A stretch of DNA of 64,000 nucleotides from contig OW028576.1 in assembly GCA_932294295.1 (NCBI GenBank), positions 41,487,747 to 41,551,746 of the forward strand, written 5' to 3'. Position 1 is the first letter of the stretch, and every line of letters begins with the position of its first letter. Made by a program: the position numbers and the translations under genes. The stretch comes from Alitta virens (Eukaryota; Annelida; Polychaeta; Phyllodocida; Nereididae). The notes beneath the pieces were generated by a model that was not told where the DNA came from, made no database searches, and was given only the letters and a program-made list of their open reading frames with translations. This document shows, in pieces, positions 1-10,689 of this stretch.

Positions 1-2116
1 TAACATGGCTCACACAAAATGAACCTTAAAGGTTTGTATATATAGATTTTTATTGACAGCTAAATATCAAATTGTGTCAGCATGAAAAGATAATAAATGG
101 CAAAAAATAAAAAGATAATAGAAATACATGGATCAACAGTTAAAATAATTAAATAAGTAGAGCTATATTATGACTAATACTAATCAACACTACATAGTCT
201 GTCTACGAAATTCTAAAGCACCCGGAACTAAACAAATAGTAATAATACTGTTTAAAAAAGCACCAACAAATAGTTTTAGCACAACAATTCAGGTTCAATA
301 ACAATACTAAACACTAAGCATTTGTATTTACTTTTATTTAAATGAATATTGTCTAAATACAAATAAATACAAATCTTAAAGATTTATACTCAACACACCC
401 ATTTTAATGCATTTGTAAGTCAAAATATTTTTTTGCTCGCTGTTTACATTTAGCTGGCAACTGAAGAAACTATATATTATCAATTGCCATATTCCCTTCA
501 ACAGTAACTAAATTGTTGGGTTGCTGATTTGCATTAAATCAATGGCATTTAAATTAGTATTTATAACTGAACACTTTACAGGTGTATATGAAGAAAACAA
601 TAATAAGTGTTGGAGTCAAGTGAAAGTAATATAGATCATAATGCAACTAATTATTATGAAATTACTAATTATAAACAAAAACTGTTGAATGGGTTGAGCA
701 TGGCAATACTATGATCAAATATTTAATAATTGTATGCACATGAATTGTACAACATTTATGGCTGTCATAAATATGGGATGCTGAGGAATAGGAAGGAAGC
801 ATCACAATTTTCAGCATTTTTTTCCAGATGTCCATTATTATTTGAAAAAAAAGATGAAGGGTGAAACAAATGTCAAAATGAGGCTTAAAAGTGAAAGTAT
901 GATATATCATTGGCAAAATGTTACTTATGTAATGATCATAAAGTCATTGATATGAGGGTTTGAAAGACTACCAAATTTTCATACTTTCCTTATTGTATAA
1001 AATTATCTAACATTAATGGTCATGAAACCACAAAAATGTATCTCTAGACTATTTTAGATATATTCTTATTAAGTTTTGTATGCATGTAGGTGCAGTAGTG
1101 TGTGAGTTCTGCTCTGGAAACAGAAATGTTTATGTTTTTTATTCTTTTTTTTTCTAAATATTGTAAAACACAGCTAAGATATGTCGATGTGAATATCAAA
1201 ATGCACAACTAAGCTATATAGAGTAATAATGTATAAAATGTTGTTAGGGTAAGTGCATTAATGCCAGATTTCTGCTCTGGAGACGCAATTTTACACAATT
1301 TTTTGCATTTATTTTTTTCATTATTATGTAATCAGCATGAAATTAATATCAAAATGAAGTTTGAAAAGTGAAAATATATCATGATCTCATTTAGATATGT
1401 TATTGACACAATTTCATTCATGTAGGGTAAGTATTGTCTTTTGTATGGAGGTTTGGAAAAGTAGGAATATTCCCAATTTTGCCCTAATTTGGAACATTCT
1501 ATAGTATTTACGGCCATGAGACCCCCAAAAGGCACCACTACAGTTTTTTAGACATATTATGACAAAGTTTTAAGCATGTAGGTGCTATAGTGTCAGAGTT
1601 CTGCTCCGGAAATGAAAAAAATAATTTTTTCTACTTTCTCCAAATTTTGTAAAACATAACCAACATATGTGACTATCTAAAGGCACCACCAGGTCATATA
1701 GAGTATTACTGTACACAATTTTGTTGGGGTACGTGCATTAGTTTTAGAGTTCTGCTCCGGAAATGAAAGTGTTACGCCCGCCCGCCTTCCCGCCCGTGCA
1801 CCCTTCGGACAGACATTGATAACAAAAACCCTTTTCCAAGTTCGTTAGCATGTGGTAAGGCCATGCCAAATGTCTCCCAACCATGCACGGGAATATGGAG
1901 ATAAATCAATACAATCATACAATGCAATTGCAATAAAAAAGCAAGTTATTATTTTATGTTTTTCCACTTAAAAATTTTCCAACCTTGTATATATGTCATC
2001 TTTCCCTTATGAATTATGTGAAATATTTTACTCGATTCAGGCTTTTTTATCTCATAATCGTTAGAGCCCTAAGATAATTATTTATTATCAATTACCATTA
2101 TACTGATTTCATTTAG
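1..2116. repeat. segmental duplication copy 1, intron upstream of gene A WSC exon
   Basis: No exon is recognised here. This stretch ends at the splice acceptor of the exon at 2117 and is copied, diverged, at 61826-64000. Landmarks shared in order are the opening taacatgg.tca.acaaaat, the run around 341-400, the stretch 571-960, the ttctgctccgg-type motifs near 1600 and 1760, the CG-rich acgcccgcccg block near 1785 and the final 2030-2100 segment. Copy 1 has about 285 bp (38-325) absent from copy 2, and copy 2 has about 775 bp absent here. Inside it, the segment around 1020-1130 is a diverged partner of 1510-1620, so the unit also contains an older local duplication. I see no promoter or open coding segment. 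Confidence 0.85.
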
Positions 2117-2280
2117 ATACACCAAGGACTGAGGAGCGTTTTATTGGTTGTTGGTCTAGAGCAGCTGACCCTCCATACGTTCTTGGTGGTCCGACCCAAG
2201 TTCAAGTGAGCACCGTTCATACCGTCTCAACTTGCGCTGTGGCTTGCAAGAGCAGTGGTTATAAATATGCTGGGCTGATG
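2117..2280 (+). CDS. gene A exon: first half of a WSC domain
   Basis: WSC domains are small cysteine-rich modules of extracellular proteins, usually linked to carbohydrate binding. The exon follows a tttcatttag acceptor and ends at a gtaagt donor. It enters in phase 1 (two bases complete a codon) and leaves in phase 0. It translates to 54 codons without a stop: an FIGCW start, a PPYVLGG loop, then TCAVACKSSGYKYAGLM, which is the typical WSC helix with its two cysteines and the YAGL ending. The join to the exon at 8357 gives a continuous WSC fold (YAGLM-NGGASCYCG). No signal peptide precedes it in the window, and the phase-1 entry demands an upstream exon, so the gene begins before position 1. 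The domain is clear; the protein's role is not. Confidence 0.87.
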
Positions 2281-3070
2281 GTAAGTTATCAATGTAGACA
2301 GCTAATAACCATTTGCAGCTACCTATAAATTCAATAATAGAGGTATACTTTACATTGGATTTCATAGACTTGGCAGATCCAGGACTTCGGGGTGTCATTT
2401 TCTCTAGATGATAAGATAAGATAATATTTTAAATCAGTAATAAAATACATAACATGAGCACAAAGGCTATTAATTGAAGATTTGGGGGGGGGGGGGGATA
2501 CAGGCCTACCCTGTTCGCCGCACCATGACAATTAACAAGTAAAGTATAACAGCGTCTCAGTGAAGCGTGACGTATTTTTTTTGCGGGACGACAGAATCAT
2601 TCAACCGTAAAAAATAGGTCAACCCTGCATCAGCGTCTTATGACCACAGCAGCAGCATCTTTGATTTCTTCAAATGTCAAAACAGAGTTTCTTCAAGTTT
2701 ATTACCGTTTATACTGGATTATGCCGTATGGGTCACAGGACACTATCCACATATATCTACATCTTTTTGTGCCTATTGGATCCACAGTTGCTTCAATTTG
2801 CGGTAAAAATACAATGTAAACAATCGTCGTTTCCCCAGCCTACAAATATCCTAGTGCAATGGTCAACCTATCAAAAGAAGCGTAATTTTCTTAGCTAGAT
2901 TTTGTTTATATCTGTTTTACACTATACCCATCCGTTCTTAAGATACAGTTGAAAATGTAAACACAAGTCAAATCGTAACTCATTTCTTATATTTCTTTGA
3001 CATATTTGTTACACTTACCAATCGGTTTGCTATTTTACCATGTTTCTACCCATACTTAGCTGCTGATCAT
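2281..3070. other. intron of gene A, no gene seen
   Basis: Intronic sequence between the two WSC half-exons. It holds a G homopolymer of about 14 bases near 2486-2500 followed by gggatacaggcc, which also occurs inside the hAT-like MITE at 9907, so a remnant of that MITE family probably sits here. Otherwise I see nothing. Confidence 0.5.
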
Positions 3071-3369
3071 GTTTGACACTTAAATGCATCATGTATGTTT
3101 TTTTTCAGTACTATAACATGCTCAACATCAACACTCTTGACTCATTACATACTCAATTTCAGTCGCGAAGTCACAAACTATATATTATTTCTACCTATGA
3201 TTTTCACTTCATGTTCTGTCTCATTCTCTATTATCAATTATGCAATATAACTACTCATTCACTGATTATACTGATTCATTTATACTCTAATTCAATACAA
3301 TTGCCACATTTATATTACTATTACAAAACTTTGCCACTTTATTCATGCCTCTATTTTCATTCTCAACCC

Positions 3370-3915
3370 ACATTTCTGTTGCTCAATCGCAACCTGTGCA
3401 TTATTATTCTTGTTGCTTCTTTGGCAACCATTATTCATTGCTGCAATCCAAATGCCTCCATACATTGGTGCATCGCAATCTTCTTTCATAGCTGCATCGC
3501 AAATGGTTTCATAAGGTGTCTACATGGGACTCAAGAATAGGAAACAATGTCCCTTGTCGATTTTACAAAAAATATACTATCACTATTTAACAATATATTC
3601 AACTTAAGTCCGTCACTATTTAAGAGCTTCAGTGTCAATTTGTCACTTATTATATATATATATATATATGTTTATTAATACACTTCCACTTGAAGTAAAA
3701 GGTATATTACATTAAATAAGTATAAGAAAGAGAATGTCGATTTTGTCTAATATTACCCAGTAGACTCCTTCCGTACATTGCTGCATCGCTAATGCTTCCA
3801 TACATTGCTGCATCGCAAATGTCTAAGTACATTGCTGCATCGCAATTGCTCGTACGCTTTTCCACATCCCTGCATCGTAACTTTAATTTGTTGCTGTATC
3901 GCAATTTGTTTTCTA
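3370..3915 (+). repeat. minisatellite with TTGCTGCATCGCAA core
   Basis: About ten copies of a short core, best form TTGCTGCATCGCAA, lie at irregular spacing of roughly 25-40 bp (for example at 3778, 3809, 3832 and 3890, with degenerate copies from 3378 to 3510). The core is bounded by TTGC and GCAA, which are mutually complementary. The open frames across it are a by-product of the repeat and of low G content. A (TA)n run lies at 3650-3668. Confidence 0.7.
3530..3645 (+). repeat. dispersed repeat, copy also at 15540-15680
   Basis: The segment with ataggaaacaatgt followed by tttaagagcttcagtgtcaatttgtc matches 15540-15680 (ataggaagcaatgt, then attaaagagcttcagtgtcgctttgtc) in the same order and spacing. 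It is probably the edge of a dispersed element. It separates the TGCATCGCAA minisatellite copies into two groups. Confidence 0.6.
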
Positions 3916-4124
3916 TCACAACATCTTGTTGTGATTATATTTTCATGTTGGGTTTTTCTCTCCATACTTTCCTGTCTGCTGTGCCTATTTACAACACTAA
4001 ATACACCTGTTACAATCATATGCTTTATTATATTTATTTCGTTTTATTTCACTTGTATCATCGACAACTGTGACTGATAATATTTATTTGCCTGTGCTCT
4101 CAACATTACATTTATTATATTATA

Positions 4125-5330
4125 TATTAGTGCAAATTGCCTAGTAACAAGACTGCCTCCCAACGTCACTGAAACCTTCCATCTACAAGAGGTTCGATCC
4201 ATCCGTCTATGTGAGGGTCAGTGCAAACTGCCTCACAACAACCCTGTTACTTCAATACTGTTACATTAATTCATCTTCTAGAGGGAACATATATCTGTCT
4301 ATGTGAGGGTGAGTGTAAATTGCCTCACAACAAGCCTGTCTCTTCAATGCAGTTAAATATGTTTATCTACCATGGGTTACATCCGTCTTTCTATGTAAGG
4401 GTCAGTGCAAACTGCCTCACAACAACCCTGTTACTTCAATACTGTTACAATCATTCATCTTCTAGAGGGAACATATATCTGTCTATGTGAGGGTGAGTGT
4501 AAATTGCCTCACAACAAGTCTGTCTCTTCAATGCAGTTAAATATGTTTATCTACCATGGGTTACATCCATCTATCTATGTAAGGGTCAGTGCAAACTGCC
4601 TCACAACAACCCTGTTACTTCAAAGCTGCTACAATCATCCATCTTCAAGAGGGAACATTCATCTGTCAGATTCAGATTCAGATTCAGATCACATTTATTT
4701 GCTCTATTTTCTTTTTTTTTTACATCATTTCCACATTAACAAGTCTGCCTCTTCAATGCAGTTGCATATGTTTATCTACCATGAGTTACATCCATCTGTC
4801 TAAGTGCAAACTGCCTCACAATAAGCCCGTTACTTCAAATGCTGCTATAATCATCCATCCTCAAGAGGGAACATTCATCTGTCTATGTGAGGGTCAGTGT
4901 ATATTGCCTCATAACAAGTCTGCATCTTCAATGCAGTTACATACGTCCATCTACAACAGGTTACATCCATCCGTCTATGTGAGGGTCAGTGCAAACTGCC
5001 TCACAACAAGCCTGTTACGTCAACCACATCACAACAATCCTGTTTCTTCAATGTTGTTACATCCTTCAAACTATGAAATCCATTCGTCTACATCTTTCTA
5101 ATTGAGAGTCAAGGAAAAAATGCCTTCCCAATGCAGTTACATCCTCCCATCTAAAAGAGCTTACATTCATCTGTGACTGCCTCCCAATGTCACTATAACC
5201 TTCCATCTACAAGAGGTTCCATCCATCTGTCTATGTGAGGGTCAGTGCAAACTGCCTCACAACAAGCCTGTTACTTCACTGCTGTTATATTCATCAATCT
5301 GCAAGAGGTTCATTCTTTCTCATCCATGCA
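4125..5330 (+). repeat. hairpin-core array, 92-bp period section
   Basis: A conserved core recurs at about 4208, 4300, 4392, 4484 and 4577, that is every 92 bp, then more irregularly to about 5250. The core has an outer stem GTGAGG/CCTCAC, an inner stem CAGT/ACTG, a two-base GT bulge and a GCAA loop. Some copies carry GAGT/ATTG and loop GTAA. Between cores lie pyrimidine-rich spacers with recurring ccatc and tacttcaat words. Short + strand ORFs here overlap in several frames and look like a consequence of the repeat. Confidence 0.85.
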
Positions 5331-5489
5331 AGAAACAACCAGAGGCATGCAGCTGATTATGTTTGATTGAGAGAGCTAAGTATTTTTAATGTTGTTTAAA
5401 TCTATATATTGTTTTCAAATAACCATTTCCAATAGATAATAATTTCATTATCCACGTATATCAAGGCCAGGTTATGCTTTTAGTTTATT

Positions 5490-5665
5490 TTTGTTGCAGG
5501 TAAACTAATGAGGTTATGGATCTACAGGTCAGCTACACGAGGGTCAGTGCAAACTGCCTCAGTGACTACTTCTTCTGATAGTTTCTTACATCCATCTACA
5601 TATCGTCTTTCCTCCTTCTACATGATGGTCAGTAAAGACTGCCTCAGCAACGTCATCACTCCAGA
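5490..5665 (+). repeat. left flanking direct repeat of the 60-bp array
   Basis: This about 175-bp segment (aggttatggatctac, then a hairpin core at 5537, then gatagtttctt, then catgatggtcag) recurs at 6972-7145 on the other side of the 60-bp array, in the same orientation and with few differences. Confidence 0.8.
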
Positions 5666-5689
5666 TATATAGTCCGTCTACATCCTCAT

Positions 5690-6835
5690 GCGGTCATTGC
5701 AAACCGCCTCATTATGCATCAGCTAACTACATCATCCAGCAACTCTATGAGGGTCAGTGCAAACTGCCTCATTCAGCAAGACCTGTCTACATCTGTCCAG
5801 AACCAAGTGCAAACTGCCTCATCCAGCATCACCTATCCACATCCGTACACATCCAAATGAGGGTCAGTGCAAACTGCCTCATCCAGAATCACCTATCCAC
5901 AGCCGTCCACATCCATATGAGGGTCAGTGCAAACTGCCTCATCCAGCATCACCTATCCACAGCTGTCCACATCCATATGAGGGTCAGTGCAAACTGCCTC
6001 ATCCAGCATCACCTATTCACATCCATCCACATCCATATGAGGGTCAGTGAAAACTGCCTCATTCAGCATCACCTATCCAGATCCGTACACTTCCAAATGA
6101 GGGTCAGTGCAAACTGCCTCATCCAGCATCACCTATCCACATCCATCCACATCCATATGAGGGTCAGTGCAAACTGCCTCATCCAGCATCACCTATCCAC
6201 ATCCATCCACATCCATATGAGGGTCAGTGCAAACTGCCTCATTCAGCATCACCTATCCAGATCTTTACACTTCCAAATGAGGGTCAGTGCAAACTGCCTC
6301 ATCCAGCATCACCTATCCACATCCATCCACATCCATATGAGGGTCAGTGCAAACTGCCTCATCCAGCATCACCTATCCACAGCTGTCCACATCCATATGA
6401 GGGTCAGTGCAAACTGCCTCATCCAGCATCACCTATCCACATCCATCCACATCCATATGAGGGTCAGTGCAAACTGCCTCATTCAGCATCATCTATCCAG
6501 ATCCGTACACTTCCAAATGAGGGTCAGTGCAAACTGCCTCATCCAGCATCACCTATCCACATCCATCCACATCCATATGAGGGTCAGTGCAAACTGCCTC
6601 ATCCAGCATCACCTATCCACATCTGTACGTATCAACATGAGGCTCAGTGCAAACTGCCTCATCCAGCATCACCTATCCACATCTGTACACATCAAAAAAT
6701 GAGGGTCAGTGCAAACTGCCTCATCCAGCATCACCTATCCACATCCTTCCACATCCATACGAGGATCAGTGCAAACTGCCTCATCCAGCATCACCTATCG
6801 GAGGGTCAGTGCAAACTGCCTCATCATCCAGCTGC
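5690..6835 (+). repeat. hairpin-core array, 60-bp period section
   Basis: The same core as in the 92-bp section (outer stem ATGAGG/CCTCAT, inner stem CAGT/ACTG, loop GCAA) recurs every 60 bp exactly from about 5858 to 6638 (14 units) and more irregularly from 5690 to 6830. Cores are nearly invariant while the 36-bp spacers vary among a few types (catccatccac, cagctgtccac, cagatccgtac). Because 60 is a multiple of 3, two + frames stay open for long distances, one for 281 codons. This does not by itself imply a protein. A translated product would be a perfect 20-residue repeat without a signal peptide. Confidence 0.93.
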
Positions 6836-6971
6836 ATCCATCCATCAAGTTTCAACGAGGGTCTGCCTCATGTTACAGCACATCGAGCTACCACTGCACT
6901 TAGTTTTTTCTTTATTACAAGCCAGATATATAGCTTCTCGTAGCCATCGACATCAGACTATTCTTGCAATG

Positions 6972-7145
6972 TAAACTAACGAGGTATTGGATCTACCGGT
7001 CAGCTACACGAGGGTCAGTGCAAACTGCCTCAGTCACTACTCCTTCTGATAGTTTCTTCCATCCATCTACATATTTTCTTTCCTCCTTCTACATGATGGG
7101 CAGCAAAGACTGCCTCAGCAACGTCATTACTCAAGATATATAGCT
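6972..7145 (+). repeat. right flanking direct repeat of the 60-bp array
   Basis: Direct copy of 5490-5665, including one good hairpin core at about 7009 and one degenerate core at about 7095. After it the array block ends in T-rich sequence. Confidence 0.8.
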
Positions 7146-7807
7146 TCTCTCAGCCATCGACATTAGACTATTCTTCCAATGTAACTACTACTGCTCACTG
7201 CTTCTTTTCATCTGTCTACAAGAATGCACAAGCTAACTGATGTTGATTGTCCTTCTTTTTCTTCTGCTATGGGAGACAGTCCCTCTGACTGTAAGCCTTC
7301 AGGACTTTGGGACTTTCTTCCTTCTTGTCTCCCATAGTCTAGATTTTTTTGTACATATCTATATATTACTTTTAACTTATTTCTGTCACTTTTCACATGT
7401 TCTAGTTATTGTATATCTTCTATTTACTTTGCTGTATAAATCCACAATTCCATAACCATTTATTATATTAAAAATTTAACCCAAATTTTGTGTCTGTCGT
7501 TCCTGCACAAAAATGGTGGATCTTTGATGCCGATCTATTTTTACAGATCAACTTTTATTGATATCTGATAATTACATATTGTAAAGCAAAGCACATATTC
7601 CAAAACAAAAGTGTGTAGAAAAAGTAATTTTCAATTGTGAATTTCAGGAGGGAGGGATGATTGATCAACACTTCATACAATGAGGGGGCATTGATCATCC
7701 CCACCCCATCCCCCCTATATCGACAAAACCATTGTCAGGACCCCCATTGTCAGGACCCCCATTGTCTGAGGGACTGCTTTCTCCCATGGCAGTCCTAGAT
7801 TTACATG
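7146..7807. other. intron, MITE fragment and short tandem repeat
   Basis: There is no exon. 7650-7725 resembles the end of the hAT-like MITE at 9907 (ccccaccccatccccc followed by tatcgac). 7738-7775 contains about 2.5 copies of an 18-bp unit with ttgtcaggaccccca. Otherwise nothing is recognised. Confidence 0.5.
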
Positions 7808-7815
7808 ACGTCCTC

Positions 7816-8000
7816 CACTGGTGGATCCAGTGGGGGGGGTAGCCATTGGGCCCTAGCACTAGCATCCTTAATTACTATACATTTTCCATGAAATGACCGA
7901 CAGGAACCTCTTTCAGTCAGGCTTTTGTCCCCCCCCATAGAGACTGCCCCCCCCCATAGGGGCTGGCCCCCCTTTAGAGGCAGGGCTGGATCTGCCAGTG
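7816..8000. mobile_element. hAT-like MITE (185 bp) with 8-bp target duplication
   Basis: Terminal inverted repeats are CACTGGTGGATCCAG on the left and its near complement CTGGATCTGCCAGTG on the right (13 of 15 pair). Both ends are flanked by the same 8 bases, ACGTCCTC (7808-7815 and 8001-8008). An 8-bp duplication and CA-starting ends fit the hAT superfamily. The interior has C and G runs and no transposase, so it is non-autonomous. Confidence 0.8.
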
Positions 8001-8356
8001 ACGTCCTCTGGAGTAAAGCTTCCAAATCTATGATGGCTGGTATTTACGTACTGATTTTTACCTAGCTAGGAACCAGGGTTTCAGAAAATAAAAATGTCAT
8101 GTACCAAAAGGTAATCAACTTCCCTGTCTTAAGTGTGAGGGAAATAATTGATTTAGTTATTCACATCTGTGCTAGTTATGGGAAAGCATTGTGAAGAGCC
8201 CCATGTTGACTGCCACTAGGTTTCAATGCATTCATGGTAGTTTATATGTTATTGAATGTTTTATATGAAAAGTCACTAACGTCTGAATAATTTTTGGTTT
8301 CAATGTACTTATACAACCAAGATTGCATAATTACAATTGCCATTTTCTTATTTAAG

Positions 8357-8501
8357 AATGGAGGAGCATCGTGTTACTGCGGTAACGATTTAAGACACGA
8401 TGGAGGCCTCCTTTCTGTGAACACCAGTTTGTGTTCTCAGCTGTGTTCAGATGGTGAGCCGTGTGGAGCGGGAACCAATCACATCAGCATTTACCGAGCG
8501 A
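8357..8501 (+). CDS. gene A exon: second half of a WSC domain
   Basis: The exon follows a cttatttaag acceptor and ends at a gtaagt donor. It enters in phase 0, matching the exit of the 2117-2280 exon, and leaves in phase 1. The 48 codons give ASCYCGNDLR, then CSQLCSDGEPCGAGTNHISIY. These are the C-x-C-G motif, the CxxxC pair and the cGg...isvy ending of a WSC domain. Together with the first half the domain is about 100 residues with eight cysteines, the normal size. The intron between the halves is about 6 kb and carries the hairpin-core arrays. The phase-1 exit allows the EGF-like exon to follow in frame. Confidence 0.9.
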
Positions 8502-9683
8502 GTAAGTCACATGAATACCTATGAGTAATGACTTTTCTCAAATATTTAATTTTTTCAGAAAATTGATAAAATGCAATGACTTCTCCATGACCTGCCAATA
8601 TAATGTAATTATTCAATGTAAAAAAAGGAAACGAAGCCAAAAATAAAAATTTTCCCTCTCTTAAATTAAGCAAGTGTACCAGACTTTACTGTAATATTCA
8701 ATAATAAACATAGGTTCCCATTTTCTCCAATCAAGCTACCCAGATAGCATGCCAAATCAGCCCAATGTTAGCCCCATTTTCATCTTCAAAGCGAGCCTGA
8801 CATCAATCCAATCTATATCGGTCCTATGGGACAAGTTATGTGGGTAAGGGTAATATGAAAAGTTCAACTGAACTTTTTTTTTATAAACATGTTGCACTAA
8901 AGCTTCTAGCGTTTAATGAAGTGGTTATTTGCTTAGCAGTGAGGGTCCAGGATCTGAAGCCTTAGTACAATCCAGTTAAAGTTAAATGAAGATGGAGTCC
9001 AAAGTAAATTTGAATGGTTTATTGCATAGTCATATTAAACTGTGTTCCCAAAAAAGTCCAAAGAAGAACATATTGAAATGTTCTGTGTGAGATCAGCTTT
9101 ACTCAAGAATACATGACTAAATAGCCAGAACTCTCTGCTGCTGTCCTGCAGATGTTCTGTCTCTCTTTGTGCCCCCCTCTCACTCTCTCTTTCTCTGCAG
9201 AGGAGGGCCCAGTGCAGATTAAATACTTGGCCTAAAGTGGCCAGACTGGCCTGTGGCATGAGCAGCTGCAGACGGGCATGCTCAAAGATGCTTATGGAAA
9301 TTTCCTAGGATTGTTATACTTTTGTGTAATAACTTTTATAAATGATTCAGGGAGCATTAATGAAGTGACCATCTTGTAGGGAGCATGTATTATAGCCTTA
9401 TGACACATGATCCTCACTATAACCAAAAATGTTCTGTTTTGATCCTAGTCAAAATTTGTTTTCTCAAAACATCAGAGAGAAGTTGCAACAAATCAAATGG
9501 AACCCACAATAATTATTTCTGAAAATTATATTTTATTCCGGACCTCAGTTTAAACAATCTCTCAGCCAATTAGAGATTCTGATTCTTCTAAAACTTTAGG
9601 CGCATACAATTGGAGAGGAGTTGCAACAAATCAGTTGGAACCTACAACTTTCCATAGTTTATGGTCTATACCTTTTGTTTCAG
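8502..9683. other. intron of gene A, no gene seen
   Basis: Intronic sequence between the WSC and EGF-like exons. Nothing coding is recognised. The stretch 8735-8840 (acccagatagcatgccaaat and following) looks like a dispersed repeat of the type common in introns, but no second copy is in this window. The stretch 9480-9640 holds two related segments, each with gagttgcaacaaatca and gaacc.aca. Confidence 0.4.
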
Positions 9684-9821
9684 TATGTCAAGCAACCAGC
9701 TATGGAACCGACTGCAGCGGTCGATGCCTTTGCGCCGACATGGCTGCCTGTTTGGACAATGGGACGTGTCCTGGACCCTGTGCGCCTTCTTATTCTGGAC
9801 CCACTTGTTCCATCTCTGAGC
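9684..9821 (+). CDS. gene A exon: EGF-like domain
   Basis: The acceptor is cttttgtttcag and the donor is gtaatt at 9822; gtaaaa at 9836 is an alternative in the same phase. It is a phase 1-1 exon of 138 bases. It encodes a C-x(5)-YG-x-D-C-x(3)-C-x-C start, then C-x-NGTC and C-x(3)-YSGPTC, the spacing of EGF-like repeats seen in MEGF and scavenger-receptor type proteins. Such modules act as extracellular spacers or binding units. It follows the WSC domain directly and precedes the PAN domain. A symmetric phase-1 exon is what exon shuffling predicts. Confidence 0.85.
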
Positions 9822-9906
9822 GTAATTATGCATGCAGTAAAACCTCACTACTAAGAACATTCAATTATTCATGTCCCCCCCCCCCCCTCTTTCTTATCAT
9901 AGTAAT

Positions 9907-10169
9907 CAGGGGCGTCGATTTCTCTTGATGGATGAGAGGGATACAGGCCGACTTTGTCGCGATGCCACTTTCCATCGTACAAGTTGTGGCAGTTTATGCG
10001 CGGACATTTGTCAAGAGGCAAAGTAGTGGTGGACCATTGATGCCAGTTAAGCTTATAATGATATGTGATATAAAGCATAAATACAAAGCATATTGAATAT
10101 CCCTCCACCCCTTCCCAAGAAGTGGGGGAGGGTATATATCACCCCATCCCCCCTGTATCGACGCCTCTG
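9907..10169. mobile_element. hAT-like MITE (263 bp) with 8-bp target duplication
   Basis: The ends are CAGGGGCGTCGAT and ATCGACGCCTCTG (12 of 13 positions complementary), flanked by ATAGTAAT on both sides (9899-9906 and 10170-10177). CAGGGGCG-type ends with an 8-bp duplication are typical of hAT transposons. There is no transposase inside. Fragments of related sequence lie near 2490 and 7700. It sits in the intron between the EGF-like and PAN exons. Confidence 0.85.
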
Positions 10170-10689
10170 ATAGTAATATCAAATAGTAAATGATTTATTT
10201 GCTAAAGCATAATCTATAGAAAAAAACCTTCAGATGCGACAATTATAATTAAATGCACCAAATTAAAAGGTCAGACTTAAAATTAATATTATAAATAGAA
10301 GTAAAAATAAAAATGATATGATATGATCAGATGATAGATATTTAAAACCTTTTAATAAATTATATCAATTTGCTTAATGTTTTTATGGCATCATCTTATG
10401 ATTCTATGATTCAACATTACTAAAGGTTTTGTCTTCGTGATAGGGTTTCATTGCAATTCAAGTTTTCCCCCTTTTTCAATGTCCCTATTATTATCATTAT
10501 TCTTCTTCTATATACTATAGTATTTGGCAAAAATTTGGAATCTTGTTCCTGTTTTTGTCATATTTGTAAAGGTAAATGTCAATCTGTTATTCGGGTTCCA
10601 AGCAGGATTCATCAATTTTTTTTTTCAGCACAATGGTAGACAAAAAAAAAGAGAAATATCTTAATAAGACTTTAATCAGTTAATAAACA

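Noticed and set aside
2484..2500. G run as a regulatory quadruplex
   Set aside because: A single homopolymer run next to a MITE fragment; no evidence beyond composition.
3073..3540. 155-codon ORF
   Set aside because: It lies in low-G repeat sequence with no domain; the open frame follows from the base composition.
4125..7120. CRISPR array, because of repeated hairpin cores and spacers
   Set aside because: The context is clearly eukaryotic (introns, LINEs, SINEs), spacers are similar to each other, and no cas genes are present.
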